Source: Triops longicaudatus
Lineage: Eukaryota; Arthropoda; Branchiopoda; Notostraca; Triopsidae
DNA length: 64,000 nt
Direction: 5' to 3'
Assembly (NCBI GenBank): GCA_022885665.1
Contig: JAGQDJ010000052.1
Coordinates: 1-64,000 of the forward strand
The position numbers and the translations under genes were made by a program. Below are positions 1 through 12,013 of the stretch, piece after piece. The notes under the pieces were generated by a model. It ran no database searches and was not told the DNA's origin. It saw only the letters and a program-made list of their open reading frames with translations. Numbering within the stretch: the first letter of the stretch is position 1; every line of letters starts with the position of its first letter.

Positions 1-22
1 TATATATATATATATATATTTT
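1..22. repeat. (TA)n microsatellite at the left edge
   Basis: The window opens with about ten uninterrupted TA dinucleotides. It is cut by the window edge, so its full length is unknown. Confidence 0.9.
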
Positions 23-3000
23 ACTTCAGTTGACTTTAACTTGAGAAAATCCCGAAATGAACTGACTTTAGCGAATTCACTTTGACTTTTAACAATGAAC
101 GAAACTGTCTTTAAATACATAAAACCGAAAAACGACTTGAACTGAAATCCGGAAAATCTTGACTTTATTTTCATTTTCCATTACTTTGCCCACACCCGCT
201 ACCGATACACTACTCCTTCATTCCACAATAAACTCTTCCATAATAAAGTTAAGCATACAACTAACCGGTCGCAATTTCTCCTCATGGATTTTCCCTTACA
301 TAACGGTTCTAATTGTCACATACGCTTTTGATGATACTCCTAATTCGATACATTGTGATACTGTCCACAGAACTTGACGCGTGTATCAAGCACGTGGGTC
401 AAAACTCTCTGGATAACCCAAAGCATAAACTTTGGGCCATATCATGGCACTCCTTACGGAGAAATCGTAAATATCCCGACCCTAGTAAACAAATTCCCGC
501 ACTGGGTATAATCAAAAAGGTTTCCCTTGCAAAGCAAAGCTCGGCAAGCTATCATCAACAGGAAACCGTTAATAATGTAGCTGTGCAATTTAAAAACCAT
601 TTCCCATGTGTCTTATTTCCCAATATACTCCAAAACGCGTGTTTTCTCAGTACCATACACTCGTCGCGCAGGGTTTTATGATGATTGTTTTTACTGAGCA
701 TGCCAAATGTCCCCAAATTGGAACTCCAACGAGGGAGCCAAAGAATTACCTGTTCTGTGGGCGTGTATGCCGTCTGCTTCACTATGTGCACTCGGTCGAG
801 GAAACTGCAAAAAGAACACAAAATGAGCAACATTAACAACACAAACGACATATGATGAAGACAACACCATCAATTACACAAATTTACCCATACAACCTTC
901 TAAATTAACCGCAAACGACAAAAGTTTTCCACATTAAATTTCTTAGAACTGGACATTTTCGCCCCACAACCCTTGTCCAAACCGCTTTTCCGCGTAAATT
1001 ATGCGTTTCTATCTAGTCACTGGGACAAGTTCATGGAATCTAGGATCACCGAATATGCAAGTTTCCATTTTTAACCCCTTTTGGCGTTTCCAATCGATTT
1101 CGGAATAGGAAGCAAACGGGATAAAGAAAAGGAGGTGGGGGTTAGGGGGTGGTTGGGCGGAGATTGCGGCAAGAAAAGGTGGGTTACACCCCGCGTTCTA
1201 CTGCAGACTGCAGCAAAAGCAAAGATAAATCGGTTGCCATGACGATTTCCCTCGACGTGAATGCCAGCGAGTAGTACGTGTGGGCGTTGAGCACAAAAGA
1301 GGGAGGTTACACGTGTACAGGGCGACTTTATGACCACCTGAAGATCCTTTACACCGTATAGTAAAAAAAGGGGTACACGAATATAAGAAAAAGAGAGAAA
1401 GTACCGGGAAATTGGGGAACGGGAAGGATGAAAAGAAAATTGGATCGGCTATTTTTAGTTTGTCGTTACTAAAATTTCCCTCCCCTTTTTACAATTTTCT
1501 CATTTTGCTCCTTTAATTTTTTTCTTCTACTTGGTTTCATTCTTTGTCAAGTTACAACCTTGGACCATGGATTTTTCGAAGTCGAAACCGAATTTCTTTG
1601 CCGTAGGCAGCACAAGCTTCCACTGATAAGACGGACTACCTATTGTGGAGATGAGGTGATCTTACGACAAAAGATTACTTCTTTGAAAGCTCGAGAAAGC
1701 CATTTTGCGTAGTGAAAAAAAAGGACCGTTTCCTTGGTTCCTTAGATCTTCCGCAAGGGTACGGCGGAAGTTAAGTTGCTAAGGGACTACCTGCGCTTTC
1801 TCATACAGAGCCAAAGAGGTACTAAAAGCTAATTAGTGTGACACTTAATGAAAATATGCGTTTTAATGCTCTGGATAGTAGCGATTCTAGCTTTTAGCCT
1901 CATGGAATACCCCTTTGCACAACGAGTTATGCTAAGGCGTTTACAGGGTAAGATTTAAAAAAAAAAAACCTTATGGGCGATTTTCATGCGATAATCTCAG
2001 CGCAAATTTAACCAAAAGCGTCCGATATTTTCAAAAAACTTCCTGACAGTAAAGTTATGCTTGATAACGAAAAGAGAGCGGTATCGAGATATTTTTGAAA
2101 AAGTACTTTGTAAATCTTTCCCGCTGTAGCGCTGTACGGGCCTATGCCAAACGTAAGGTTCTTACTTTCACCGCACGGCGCGCCAGTTGCGGGCTTCCTA
2201 TACTGGGCTCTAAAACAAACAAACCCCCTCAATACTCAAAACAGAAATCAACATTTATTTACAAAAATAATAATTAAACTTAAAAATGCGTTGCCAAACA
2301 AGTAACGCCTTTAGAAGGAAAGAAAAAAGGTCTCAGTTGGGGCCATTTACTGAAATCCTTTTCTGTGCACGAACATTTTTCCCAAAGCTTTCTTCAAACC
2401 TGCCCAAAAAGGAGTTCAACCCTATTACGAAACCTTCCTTTTACCCTCTGGCACCAATTTGTTCTATGTTATGTCTCGTGTCCGTAGCATGACCTGCTAA
2501 CACGTCAGCGCGTACACCCTTAGCGAGTTGCCAAAGCACAGTTAATATTAAAAGAAAACGAAGACAACTTACATAAGACTTACATACCCTTATGATGGTA
2601 ACAAGAGTCAAATAAAAAACATGTTGGAACACATAACGCCCTTACTTCTCAATATTATTGGTTGAAAAGGAAAATTAAAAAAAAAATAATATTTAATCAA
2701 AACGACTAAAATGGACTCGAAGATAAAATGCTGAATTCACAAATAAAATACATTTAGCAAATCTCGAAGAACAGAGTTTTCGGACGTGTCGTTTTTTTAT
2801 AACCGCCCGTAGGAGCAATAAAAGCTTTCTTAAGGGGTACAACTAATAGTGCCTACCGTACGACAATTTGCCTTTCTACGGAAACGTTCTTCAAGAAACA
2901 TTGAATAAAACAATTTAAGCAGACATTCCAGAACTGCGTAACGTTTCTTTGTCTTTCTTAATAGACTTAGGATGCAAAAGGGCTTGAGTTCAATTACGTA

Positions 3001-3113
3001 AACTTACGTAAAAAATGGTTGTGGAAAACACCCGTACAAATTACACATAATTTCAATGCACTGACGAGCACAGTCATAAAATAAAAAAAAAATAATAAAG
3101 AAATTGCACATAC
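23..3113. other. AT-rich sequence, probably intron of the G-alpha-s gene; no exon seen
   Basis: The last visible G-alpha-s exon ends at 3114 with a proper donor (GTATGT on the minus strand) in the middle of a Tyr codon, so the gene must continue leftward. I searched this stretch on the minus strand for the next block expected of the family (FLD..., then the RVLTSGI and DVGGQ switch motifs) and did not find it. The sequence is AT-rich, with A and T runs and short unrelated open frames only. It is therefore most simply intron. Confidence 0.55.
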
Positions 3114-4347
3114 TATTTGGCGCAGTCTATCAACTGATACTCGTTCGACCGCTCGAAACATGCTTGGACGCCTCGGTCTTTCCACAGCACTTCTGTGTGT
3201 TCATAGAACTCCTGGAAAAAAGAAAGAAAGAAAAAAATGAACGGTATTAATGAAATTGCAAAAATAATAATTAAGGCAAAAATAGACTATATGACACAGT
3301 AATCGGAAACGCGCAATAAAACCCTTTTTTTACGCATTGATTGACGACAGATGATTAAGAAGCCGGTAATAACTCGGTCCAAAATACCAACAGAAGAGCT
3401 CGGATTTCATATTAATAGCTTCGGCGCAAGTTGCCAAGCCAACACCTTCACAGATTTTGTGTTCTTTCAAACACTATGCCAGCTACCCATCACAAACACA
3501 CACCATAGCCACCGTCAATGCGTGACGTCACCAAGCAAGTCCTTTGTGACTTGTCAATTTCTTTTACACAACAATTAACAGAATATTAAAAATTTAGCTC
3601 ATGTAAAAAAATCTCTTATAAATTCCTTATTTATAATTTTTCTGGAGCTTACTACACTAAACGCTGATTTAAAAAAAAAATCTTTCCGGTGTTTTATACC
3701 TGGGCGAATTCGAATACACACGCTTAATTTAATAGACAAATATTTACTGTAACGAAAAAAAAACAATTTTCAGTGAAGAATTTCGTCATCGTTGGTTTCG
3801 CCTGTCGGGGTTCAAAGGGTGCGCAGACAAAATGTCTAGTAAGGTACTTACAGGTGGGTAATCAAAGTCAGGCTGAGAGGCAACATCCTGTATGTAATCG
3901 ACTCGAAACTGATTGGCAGGATTCTCCAGGCTCACTGGCGGTGTCAAAGTGCTCATCGCTCCCGTGATCGTCTACACAGCAAACAAAACCTCATTAACGC
4001 CACGTGTGCAAAGTCAAAAGGTTGCTCCTCCAGTGAGCACTGCGAAGAACTAACTCTCTTTCGACGAGAAAAAGACAAGACACGACAATTCGACTCACCA
4101 AAATTGCGTCCCGTATATTCTTCTTTATGTCTTCAATTTTTTGCTTCTTTTCCCTGAAACAGAACAAATCAAACCATGTCTTTAGAATAAAATTTTTCGC
4201 CAAAATCCCTACTATTTTTCATTCCAAGATATGACTAAAATACCACACTCACTGTAATGTCTACATATTGCTATTTCCCCATTATATCTCTTGTTTTTCA
4301 AATATTGCTTATCAAGAACTTTTTTTACCGAAACTTTAATAATATTA

Positions 4348-4421
<74 letters not shown>

Positions 4422-7400
4422 GTAATAACAGTAATAGTAATAATAATAATAATAACTTTACCTAACAAGATTTTACTCGTTCCCGATTTGAGGAAATATA
4501 CCCAGGTTTGAAGAGCACTGCTATAAACTGATTGCTTTCCTGCTTCCGGTATAAAATCTCGCTATAATGAACCTTTCGCGAAACTGAGGAAACTGTTCGG
4601 CATGTCCGAGTTTCCTTATATCGGACACATTTTTTCGCATTAACATTAATCCGACATCGAAATTCGTCCTATTAAGAAATAGTCTTAGCAAATTCACTAG
4701 TGCCATCTAGCGAAGCTACGGAAACAACAATTCCGTCATTAGACGCTAATTTCTATAGAATAAACAATGACAGAAACACGATTTTGCCGAAACTGCTTAT
4801 TTTTACTGAATTTAAATTTCTTATAGATTTTTCTAGGTATTAAACAAAACCGAGCTGTTGTGTTCCTTCCTGCACGGAATAGTGTCTTTGATTGCCTCTT
4901 TGTGTATTCTCGCCAAAGTTTTAGGAATGAACAAAAAAACAAGGCAAACACATAAACTTAATCTTGAACTTTTGCCGCAAGCCTCTTTTAATGCACAAAG
5001 CTCATTGTTTCAATAACTGGGGTATGGTTTGACAATATTATGTTTCTGTTTTTGTTTGTTTACCTTCCAGACGTTAACGCCTAATGGCGGATTTCGCACG
5101 TTCTAGCCTCCAGGGGCGTAATGTTCTAAAGACACCATACTGAGCTTCCGCGAGCTTTCCTAATGCACAAAATTTACGTTTTTGATTTTGCCACTACGGG
5201 CACAACTGGCTGGCAAAATCGAAGTTTCACTTTTTTTAATAAAATCTTTAAAATAAATCTACAAATATCAAACAAATATAAAATCGGCTATAGTAAAATC
5301 TCGGTATAACGAACCTCTAAGGGATGAGGAAACTCTTTGTTACTTCCAAAGTTCGTTGTATCAGACGATTTTTTCCGCACAATTAGTTTAAGAACAGAAC
5401 TTCTGACCATTATACCTCATACTTCCACTATAGCCAGGGTTCGTTACACCGAGCTTCTTCAGCGATTTTATATCTACCTCTTTTTTCGTTCTGAACGGTA
5501 CGTACGTACACAAAACTGTGTACAATCAAAGAAAAAGGAATAAGTGCAGTAAAATCTTGCTAAAATGAACATTCAAGACGGGGAATGTGTTCACTATAGC
5601 CGAAGTTTGTCATATCCAATTTTAGCCTAAATCGAAGATATTTCATCCATACCCATACACATTGTCGCCAATAATAACTCATTGTTTATAACTAGTGTTC
5701 AATATACAGTAAATCTCGTTATAGTGAACTTCCCGGGACCATACTTCTGTATTTGTGAACTTTTTTTTACAAAAAAACGCATTATCTGCAAACTTTTATA
5801 ACCTGGGTGTACAAACGGTCTACTAAACGTTCAATTCTTTAGAAATGGGTTCGTTATAACGAGATTTTACCACATTATTCCTCTTCACCATAACTAGCAT
5901 CCGTTACGTAAATAACGCATAAAGAAAGTTATGTAAAAAATAAAGTCTAATACACTTAGCGATATATTTTTCGGAAATTGCGACTGAATGCTCGCAATTC
6001 ATTCGTGTCGTTTTATTCAAGTTCCATTCATCCTTCCCGCCTTGGCTCTCCTCCCTTCCTCCGACCCCTGTGCGTCTCTTGGCACCCTCCCCCTTCTGGA
6101 ACATAGATCCAACCCCTCCCTCCTGCAGGACGCCTTTGGATCGATGAACAAAACCAAGGCGCGAGGCTTGGAATAGAGTACTAAAAGGCCAAGCAAAACA
6201 AGGCATAGAGCGAAAGCTATAAAAACCAACCGTAAATCTGACGAAATAGAAGGGCGGTTACGTTGAAACAATGATTAAAATAACCTTAACAATTCAAAAC
6301 AATATTCACTTTCCCTGAATTTATTTATGCTCAAAACTAATCCAATACTTTCTAGAATCATTACAGCTATCCAAGATCGGTTGAAATTCGCTGCTGTGTG
6401 TTTATGGGGTTGCCTAAGTAATGGTTGCAATACCAAACATCCATGTTTCATTAACGCTGCTGTGTCTCGGCTGTGTGTGGGCACAATTTCGCCCACATTA
6501 AACAGCACTTTTTAATTTCTAAAGCAATGTTCACCGTTTAACCTATATTCGCGTTTTCTGGGAACAGAAAAGGTTTGCGTAACACAAAACAAATACTACC
6601 AAACCCACATTATGAAGTCGTTTTTCCTTACGGTGCACTAATTCGATTTTTGCATTCCTTCGCGTAACTTACAAGAAACACAAATTTATATTCAAATAAA
6701 ATTGAAAGAGAATTTGAGAAAATCGTTGGATTAAAAAAGTAAATAAAAATAACGCAACAAAATACAACAGAAACATTGAATACAGTGTTCATATATCCAG
6801 GAAGGAATGCCAGAACTTACTCTTCGCTAAATCCATCCACGTGCAGAATTCGCATCTGCTTGACTATAGTACTTTTGCCCGATTCTCCCGCACCTATGGC
6901 AAGAAACAAGAAAAGAAGCCACAATGTTAGTTAAGAATGCCCGAAACAGCGGGGGAGGGAAAGTTTCGTGAATACGGAAAGACGGGAAACTTTGCCGATA
7001 AATAAGGAACGCAGTAACTTATGCGTGACACTGGGAGCAGGTGCATTAACTGAATGGAAAGCGCTATTGGCAGATTTGTATTTTTTTCAGTGGGTTGGGG
7101 AAGGTTTATCTTTTTTTAGCAAAGACATACGGCACTCAAGGTCACTTTCGGGAAATTAGAAAACAGCTGTAGAACGGACCATGCGAACTGGGCCAGGAAA
7201 TAGGCAAAGACAAGAATATATGAGAGAAGTGGGTGAAATACCAAAACAGAAATACCCGACACAATTGAAACATACGTAATGTGATTACGTAACATAACTG
7301 TACCTGTGATTACATAAAATAATGAAAACGCACTAACAATAATAGTAAAGTTATGGTAAATAATACTAATATTTTAAAGGTCCTCAAAAACTGAAACAAA

Positions 7401-8490
7401 TATTCCACTATGTATACAAAAGTACTAAAAAAGTGACATCCATACCCGTAAATAATTACGGAAAAAATGCAATAAACTAAAATAACGCTACACGAAAATA
7501 CGCAATATGAACAATAAATGCAGAATCGTAGTAACGTCAAGTGAGTAAACACAGAACAGTAAAAAAAAACATGAGCAAATTATTCGTGAAATAACAAAAT
7601 AAATTAAATATACGAATTTAAATAGTTGCAGAAAAGTGGCCTGTCATTTTCGAATTTCTTTTGTTAGGTCTTTCAATCTATCCCAGTTCGCTTTGTTACA
7701 GTTATATATTCAGGCTGTGTGTTTGTGAATGGAGACGTTGATATCTAGCAGAATAGACTCGTAGTCTGATTTGTAGAAAAATTCTGTGGTTTTTCCTACT
7801 TGAAGAGAAAGATAATGAGTTTGTCTTGTTGCAAATATCAGGTTTATTGTAGTGCTAAATAAACTATCTAAAACTTACTTATATAAAATTACTACAAAAT
7901 AATTTTAAATCGCTGCAACAAAGATATATTACATAAAACGATCATAAAGCACCGAAACGAAATAAACAGCCTAGTTATATAATCTCTAATTACAGAACGA
8001 GAGTAATAACAGCTAACTCTTTTACGAAACAAAGTAAAACACAATTCGTCCCAAATTTCCCGTTTCTGCCCGCAAATTATCAAAACTAAAAATACATTTA
8101 ATGAAAAACACAAAAACTTTTTTCGCGGACCATGCAAATGCGTTGTTCGTTGCAGTTTTTTCATCCAAAGATTAAAAATCGCGATTAATTGTAACAAACA
8201 TTCCATACATAGCTTCATTTTTCTGCACCAAAAAATTCTAAAAAATTCAGGATTGATTTTCAGAAGCTTACAGAACTGTGCAACAACAAAACTGAAGAGA
8301 ATTAACGAAATTTTAGTGAAAATTTAGTTTTAAAGATCCAAAAGACGTTACCTAGGAGAAGAAGTCGGTGTGTGGCTCTGTAGACTTGCTTATCTCTTTG
8401 AATTTGTTGATTAATCTTCTTGTTAGCTTCTTTGCGACGTTTGCTTTCTTCGGCCTCCGATTTGGAGCCGGCTCTTCCAAAACAACCCAT
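3114..8490 (-). CDS. Galphas: Stimulatory G-protein alpha subunit (G-alpha-s), exons 1-5, C-terminal part outside the window
   Basis: This is the GTP-binding subunit that couples membrane receptors to adenylyl cyclase at the inner face of the plasma membrane. Minus-strand exons are 8352-8490, 6821-6893, 4099-4153, 3852-3971 and 3114-3211. All have GT-AG borders and compatible phases, giving 161 uninterrupted codons. The protein starts MGCFG (Gly2 and Cys3 are the lipidation sites of the family). It then runs through the basic helix ending RATHRLLLLG, the P-loop GAGESGKST (residues 47-55), KQMRILHVDGF, and the helical domain with DAILTITGAMSTL, NQFRVDYI and SNEYQLIDCAK. The 46 residues before the P-loop equal the usual length in human G-alpha-s. 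The switch regions, TCAT motif and C-terminus must lie further left. The start at 8490 is the first in-frame ATG; upstream in-frame codons contain none. It diverges from SPIDR. Confidence 0.95.
3533..3540. promoter_or_regulatory. Perfect CRE palindrome TGACGTCA inside a G-alpha-s intron
   Basis: An exact cAMP-response element lies between exons 5 and 4. A single 8-bp match can easily be chance. It is listed because the host gene acts in cAMP signalling. Confidence 0.2.
4336..4456. repeat. (AAT)n microsatellite, about 120 bp
   Basis: This is a nearly pure trinucleotide array with a few AGT/ACA interruptions near its right end, lying in the intron between G-alpha-s exons 3 and 2. Its translation gives a meaningless polyisoleucine frame. 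Confidence 0.97.
4547..4690. mobile_element. Degraded short element with pogo/Tigger-like terminal sequence (copy 1)
   Basis: It begins TAAAATCTCGCTATAATGAA, the same end motif as the copies at 5290, 5546 and 5706. The interior shares CTTATATCGGAC...TTTTTCGCA with them. The right end is not clear. No transposase is present, so this is a non-autonomous (MITE-like) remnant. Confidence 0.6.
5290..5470. mobile_element. MITE-like element, pogo/Tigger-like inverted ends (copy 2)
   Basis: The left end AGTAAAATCTCGGTATAACG is mirrored by the right end GGGTTCGTTACACCGAGCTT, an imperfect terminal inverted repeat of about 24 bp around a 180-bp body. The interior includes AAGTTCGTTGTATCAGACGA, which resembles the other copies. 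It lies within a G-alpha-s intron and has no coding capacity. Confidence 0.7.
5546..5640. mobile_element. Truncated MITE-like element (copy 3)
   Basis: It starts CAGTAAAATCTTGCTAAAAT and continues with GGAATGTGTTCACTATAGCC and GTCATATCCAATTTTAGCC. The left end matches the family, and the right inverted end seems to be missing. Confidence 0.5.
5706..5873. mobile_element. MITE-like element, pogo/Tigger-like inverted ends (copy 4, best preserved)
   Basis: The left end ACAGTAAATCTCGTTATAGT and the right end GGTTCGTTATAACGAGATTT form a clear terminal inverted repeat of about 22 bp around a 167-bp body. CAGT next to a TA is the typical pogo/Tigger terminus. The right outer bases have drifted. No open frame is inside. 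Confidence 0.75.
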
Positions 8491-9838
8491 GACATCGGGC
8501 CAGGTCCACCGTCGACCAGGCTGGGCCCCGTCCACAATACTCCCTATTTTCAAATCCAGGTTTGCTTCACCAAGTTTTGGCTTTTTCTCGTTTTTTGTAA
8601 TAACCACAGATTTACAAAGCAAAGAGGTATAAAAAGGCCAGGAGAAGGGCTTTCTTCTTTTTTTTTCTTTTTTTTAGGGGATGAGCCGAATCCCGAAGCC
8701 GACCATTAGCTCTTGGACTTCTGGGAAAAACTATGCCTAAAAGTTGTGGGAGTCGAGTAGGTGCAATCTAAAACTGGTTGTGTATGTATCCGTAAAAGCA
8801 ATTATTAACCTAATAAGTTAGGTGTCACTGAAAGAAGCGCCGTAGCCCCAGGCCCCGTCTCGTCCTTTGACACGGACACGGCACGCATTATAATAAAATA
8901 ACAATGGCGGCATTATTCCGTGTCTGCAACATAATTCACCACTTGTGCGTACTAGGGTTTATACTTTGCACAGGTCCCATTATCCAAAGGAGCAAGATTC
9001 AGGCGAGGAAAACGGAGCCAGACAGCCAAATACACGGGCGTAGTAAGGGGTGGCCGTAAGCCGCCATGGAACACAGACCCAACCCAAAATTTGGCAGGCC
9101 TTCCCGACACAGGACGTAACAAGAGAACCAACTCCTGCGCTTCGCTGACTGGGAGCCCGCGAGGTAGCAGCACGCGCTGAACTCGGGGATTTAATTTTGA
9201 AGGGCAAATATAAAAATACATACTTCTAAGGGTGCCTTTCGTAAACGAAGACCCGGTATGGCTTTGATGCAAGGAAACTAGATGGCAGCAGGAGTATTTT
9301 TTAATTAGCATTCAAATTTGTCCAACTTGACGTTTCGTTTTCAATTTAAATATGTCAGCAATAGCGTTTTTCAAAAAAAGGCTATATAAATTTTTTAAAT
9401 CGGCTCGAAATTACAAGTTTATTTGCTGACTAAAAATATCAAACTTTTTGTTATTACTGCACTCGATAATAAAGAGACCTATTTGTCGTGCCAGCAGGTA
9501 AAAAATTGGATAAGCTTTTGCCAACTTTTGTATGGTTCTTCTGGTAACGGACAGTTATTGGCAAAAGAAAAGAAGAAACATTTGTCTACGGGGTAGTCTG
9601 TAACCCAACGCTAAACTCAAGTTCGTTGCTACTGGAGCCACCTTTTGGGCACTTTTGTATTTACCAACTTGGACAAGCTCCAGTTAGGTGCCGAGAGTAG
9701 TTTTTCCGCCAAAAAGTCCATGGATCGTAGAAGCTGCAGTCCTGCAAATAAAAGCCAAGGTCAGTTTTTTATTCCCAAGTGCAACTGCACTTCTCCGTTA
9801 CAACCATTTCAATTGTTTTACTTCGTAGACTAAATAAA
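8491..9838. promoter_or_regulatory. Divergent 5' region between G-alpha-s (-) and SPIDR (+)
   Basis: The two start codons are 1.35 kb apart and point away from each other, so both promoters and 5' UTRs should be here. On the SPIDR side there is a donor-like AAGCCAAG|GTCAGT at about 9759 and a pyrimidine-rich acceptor ending TTCGTAG at about 9828, suggesting a short 5' UTR intron. No TATA-like element stands out. An ATG at 9720 opens a short frame that would stop just after that junction, a possible upstream ORF. Confidence 0.4.
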
Positions 9839-11570
9839 ATGGCAAGTCCTGCCTTCGTGACTGAAGACATCATAATAGACATTTCTCCTGAACCAAAACT
9901 TCGACCACTGGATAACTCAATTGATAATGATACATTATGGAACCGTCGTTTGTCATCTGCTTCGTCAACGTCTGGGCCAAAAGCGCAAAATTCGCTGAGA
10001 AAACAAGTTAAACGTACAAAGTTTGGAACCATTTGTCAAACGAGGAAGAATCTTTGTTTGGGCCAACCGAAAATAGAACGGGTGGAATGTTTGGACAAAC
10101 TTGTTCCGGTCAGTCAAGTCACGCCAAAGAGTCCAGTTTTCCAGAAGAAACCGCTTTTGTCTTCAAGCTTGTATAATCGGTCACCTGTGTTGAAATCACG
10201 GCGCAAACCATGTGCAGCGGTAACCTCAAGTCCACTGACGCCAATTAGACAAGTTACTCCTAAAGCGAAAAGATCTCTAAACCTGAACTTAATCAAAGAT
10301 GAACCTGCGTCAAGCTACCTTTTGAGTGCTAATGACATCGAAAGTTTTAGCAGCCAAGAACTAGAAGAAATTGGTATTAGACCTATACCTATTTCGGACT
10401 CCAGTTCGCAAAGTTCCTCAACAGGAGCTGAAGACATTGAAGATGAAATTACTGTAATATAAAACAAAAGACTTCTTTCAAGAATATAGAGTACGTTCTT
10501 TTCGTAGGTTGCTACCCAAATGCCACGCTCTAGAAGCAATTTGGAAAATTTAAATTCCAGCATGTCCAACATGCTGCATATCAAAACCCCGCCAAAAAGC
10601 TCAAAATGCAAAAAGGAGGCTGAACTGCCCATATCAGCTAGAAAGAAACAACATTTTATAAGGTTCAACTAGTAGCTTTTATAGTAGCCAATTGTTCATT
10701 ATAAAATGGTTCGTTTGAACGAGATTTCACTGCATTCTGCAACCTATAATTTCCTTTATACTACGCATGAATTTGTTTAGCGTTTCTGTCTAGAAGTTCT
10801 TGTCTCAGATTTTATCGCTCTGTTAATACCGCTTAATATTAGCGTTTTTTGTGTATAGTTCAAAACTATTTGGTTACATTATCGGGGTTCTAGTAATTGT
10901 TTGTTACGTCTTACTGCATTTAGTTCACCTCTGTTATTAAATATAAGGCTGATTTTTTGTTTTTATTTTTAATTTGAATTTTTGAAATTTTAAAAATTGA
11001 ATTTTGGGTTATTTATTGTAATATTTTTTTTATTTTGTTTATTCATCTTCGTTTTACTCTTTTCCAGGGGTGGTCTGGCTGAGAGGCTCAGCAGACTTGT
11101 GGAAATTCGTCAAACCGAAAGACGGATGTGGCGGCACGAATGTAAAGAAACCTCTTCCGCCGAAGCCATTTCGCTAGTCATTGCTAGCGTTAGGTGGCGG
11201 TACCATCTCGTTTCCTATACTTGTCACCCGTTGCGGGAGAAAGAACCTTTATGTCCCGACACCTATGAACTTATCTTGCACGAAAAGGACTGGGAAGCTG
11301 CAAAGTTGCAAGAGTACGATATTGTACGCGTTTTCCCTCCCTGGTACAACTTCTTCGCAAATTAAAGAAAAAAAGAATGTTCTCACGTTTATTGCTATTA
11401 TAGGCGAAGTGTTCAAGTCAATGGACGTTTAGTCATTCTCTGTCCGGACTCGCTCCTAGTAATGAAGTCCACTGATAAGAAACCCGCTCGGAGTGAGGAC
11501 TCGATTAAGAGCCAAGTTTCTCAGATGCCCAGACCTTTGTATTCGTGGAACTGTCTTTGCTGTCACCAAA
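9839..11570 (+). CDS. SPIDR: SPIDR-like scaffold protein of homologous recombination, 5' part (exons 1-4)
   Basis: In vertebrates SPIDR links BLM, RAD51 and FIGNL1 at double-strand breaks in the nucleus. Exons: 9839-10453, 10508-10662, 11068-11343, 11404-11570, in phase (0, 2, 2) with GT-AG borders, about 404 residues. Exon 1 (205 codons, ATGG context) is a disordered Ser/Thr-Pro-rich N-terminus with an acidic tail; on its own I would not recognise it. The family call rests on exons 2-4: basic residues, then RGGLAERLSRL, WRHEC, VRVFPPW, then VNGRLVIL, in the same order as human SPIDR. The intron inside the Arg codon before GGLAERL joins exactly. The donor after exon 2 (GTTCAA) is weak. Its position beside C/EBP, convergent as in human SPIDR-CEBPD, supports the call. 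Human SPIDR is about 915 residues, so at least half is missing from this model. Confidence 0.72.
10685..10737. mobile_element. End fragment of the pogo/Tigger-like MITE family
   Basis: ATGGTTCGTTTGAACGAGAT followed by TTCACTGCA is the right-end motif of the family seen at 5706-5873. It sits at the start of SPIDR intron 2. Confidence 0.5.
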
Positions 11571-11638
11571 GTAACTCTTTTCATCCAGAAAATTACGGAG
11601 TGCTAACAATTTTGCATTGCTTCATCCTTCCATTGCAG

Positions 11639-11998
11639 ATTTGGACCCGTCCCAGTGCCCGGCTCGTTTAAAATCAGTTGGGCTCATCACCGAGGTTGAC
11701 TTTGTTGGCTGACGTATTCTTTCGTCGCATCGTTGGGGACGTTGCGGAAGTTGTTTGCCGTTGTAGTGGTGACTTCCAAGGGAAAGTAGGCTTTTTGAGC
11801 AAGGAAGACAAGCAGGATCTCTTCCAACGAACAGATGGCTGCGATCTGGGTGCTGGGGGGAGAAAGTTGTGCCTGTCAGTGGTTTTTCAAACTATGTTGA
11901 TGAACATGGAAAGTGATATAGATTCAGGGCTGCCTTTCTGTGGCATTATTTTACAGAAAGCGAAATGTTCCATTGCGATAAATGCGTATGTGTTGCAA
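11639..11998 (+). pseudogene. SPIDR: Continuation of the SPIDR-like frame with an apparent frameshift
   Basis: A strong acceptor (pyrimidine tract ending CATTGCAG) precedes 11639. Spliced from exon 4, it reads NLDPSQCPARLKSVGLITEV, then stops at 11710-11712. One base over, an open frame runs ADVFFRRIVGD...VCRCSGDFQGKV...KCSIAINAYVLQ to a plausible donor CAA|GTAAAA at 11998. Its spacing and hydrophobic pattern resemble the SPIDR region after the FPPW block. The two frames abut at about 11705-11712, as if one base were inserted. This could be a pseudogene, an assembly indel, or a splice junction I have misplaced. The homology in this part was judged by eye and is weak. Confidence 0.35.
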
Positions 11999-12013
11999 GT
12001 AAAAGTTTCATGA

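Noticed and set aside
4257..4511. 84-codon frame rich in isoleucine
   Set aside because: It is simply the (AAT)n microsatellite translated.
8491..8622. In-frame N-terminal extension of G-alpha-s
   Set aside because: The frame is open upstream, but its only start-like codon is TTG. The first ATG is 8490 and gives the canonical MGCFG lipidated start.
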